64,000 nucleotides of DNA from Betaproteobacteria bacterium (GTDB taxonomy: Bacteria; Pseudomonadota; Gammaproteobacteria; Burkholderiales; SG8-39): NCBI GenBank assembly GCA_005881575.1, contig VBCA01000008.1, forward strand, positions 38,717-102,716, given 5' to 3'. The notes beneath the pieces are model-generated. The model was not told the origin of the DNA. It was given only the letters and a program-made list of their open reading frames with translations, and searched no databases. Shown here piece by piece: positions 63,401-64,000 of this stretch. The position numbers and the translations under genes are program-made. The first letter of the stretch is position 1; each line of letters begins with the position of its first letter.

Positions 63401-64000
63401 TCAGCCCAGGGGCGCGGAAAACAAGCGCCGCGGAGTCCGGGTCAGGACCTCGCAGCCATCCTGTGTTACGCGCACCGAATCGCCGTGCACGAAATACCCG
63501 ACCTCCGGATGATAGGTGTTCGGATGGACAACGAGCGTCATGTCGGGCTCGAGATTCAGATCGACGTCTTCGAGCACGGCGGGTCGCCCGTCCACGTAGA
63601 GACCCAGGCCGTGGCCGCGCACGCGGGTGTATTCGGAGGTCACGTAGTCGCCGAGGCCATGGCGGCGAAATACTTCGTTTTGCGCTCGCGCGACGTCGCT
63701 CGCCTTGGCTCCGGGGCGAACGGCCGCGATGCCGGCTTCGAGTGCCTCGCTGTAGACGGCGAAGGCGCGTTCCTGCGTCTTGCTGGGTTCTCCGAGCACC
63801 AGGGTGCGGCAGATCTGCGCGTAGTAGCCGTCCACGCATGGAGTCAGCTCGGTCGTCACCAGATCGCCGGGCGCGAGGCGCCGTTCCGTCGGCGGATGCA
63901 TTCCGCGCACCTCGCGGCCGCCGGAGCCGAGGATCTGGAAATTTTCCGGGCAGCCGCGAGAGCGGAAGAAAGCCTCGACTTCCGCGACGAGCGCATATTC
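63401..64000 (-). CDS. M24 family metallopeptidase-like protein (5' end outside window)
   Basis: The frame is open to the window end; at least 199 C-terminal residues are visible. The M24 fold is recognisable: FQILGSGGREVRGMHPPTERRLAPGDLV, then TELTPCVDGYYAQICRT where active M24 enzymes have D-x-G...sDxTRT, RGHGLGLYVDGRP with the conserved His, and HPNTYHPEVGYFVHGDSVRVT near the usual Glu ligands. Several canonical metal ligands are replaced, so activity is uncertain. It is followed immediately by a second, more degenerate M24-like gene. Confidence 0.85.
   Translation of the reverse strand, partial: EYALVAEVEAFFRSRGCPENFQILGSGGREVRGMHPPTERRLAPGDLVTTELTPCVDGYYAQICRTLVLGEPSKTQERAFAVYSEALEAGIAAVRPGAKASDVARAQNEVFRRHGLGDYVTSEYTRVRGHGLGLYVDGRPAVLEDVDLNLEPDMTLVVHPNTYHPEVGYFVHGDSVRVTQDGCEVLTRTPRRLFSAPLG

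Overview
The window is a high-GC bacterial chromosome segment, most likely from a betaproteobacterium (Burkholderiales/Rhodocyclales-like). The evidence is the conserved orders mltD-gloB-(yafS-like methyltransferase)-rnhA...dnaQ and pyrG-kdsA-eno-ftsB, a RubisCO-free heterotrophic gene set rich in acyl-CoA and ABC/TTT uptake genes, LPS synthesis (kdsA), OmpW-type porins and RND efflux. No genus can be named from the sequence alone.

Layout. 1-3.3 kb: cell-wall/housekeeping block (mltD, gloB, methyltransferase, rnhA). 3.3-9.8 kb: a complete TetR-controlled RND multidrug efflux module (outer-membrane factor, AcrB-like pump, AcrA-like adaptor, divergent regulator), inserted between rnhA and dnaQ, with a promoter fully overlapped by an AcrR-like operator. 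9.8-16.1 kb: dnaQ, acyl-CoA ligase, crotonase-family protein, PutA. 16.1-20.7 kb: a branched-chain amino-acid-type ABC transporter (LivGFKHM). 20.7-32.6 kb: DUF5666 lipoprotein, a DnaA-box cluster, CoA-transferase, etfBA with an acyl-CoA dehydrogenase, a transmembrane Ser/Thr kinase with an octapeptide repeat, OmpW-like barrel, TetR/GNAT pair and ETF-ubiquinone oxidoreductase. Electrons from acyl-CoA oxidation would pass EtfAB to ETF-QO to quinone. 32.6-38.8 kb: acetoacetyl-CoA synthetase, then pyrG-kdsA-eno-ftsB. 38.9-41.1 kb: PhyH dioxygenase plus SAF/NAD(P)-domain oxidoreductase.

41.2-47.6 kb is the most striking region: a diffusible-signal-factor (DSF) quorum-sensing locus, rpfG-rpfC followed by a private acyl carrier protein and a FabB-like ketosynthase, with rpfF (DSF synthase) convergent behind them. 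Signal synthesis, fatty-acid supply, sensing and c-di-GMP output are therefore in one 6.4-kb block.

48.1-53.4 kb is a small decaying genomic island at tRNA-Asn. The 3' half of the tRNA is repeated 5.2 kb away, a frameshifted tyrosine integrase abuts the tRNA, and the cargo (CoA-transferase, TTT solute-binding protein, LysR regulator, HigBA-type toxin-antitoxin) shows several internal deletions and a toxin frameshift. 53.5-60.6 kb: TTT solute-binding protein and class II aldolase, biotin genes bioF-bioD-bioA, and an N-terminally short uvrB. 60.6-62.3 kb: three small, partly AT-rich minus-strand genes separated by attC-like sites, resembling an integron-cassette cluster without an integrase. 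62.3-64 kb: two adjacent M24/creatinase-fold proteins, the second cut by the window end.
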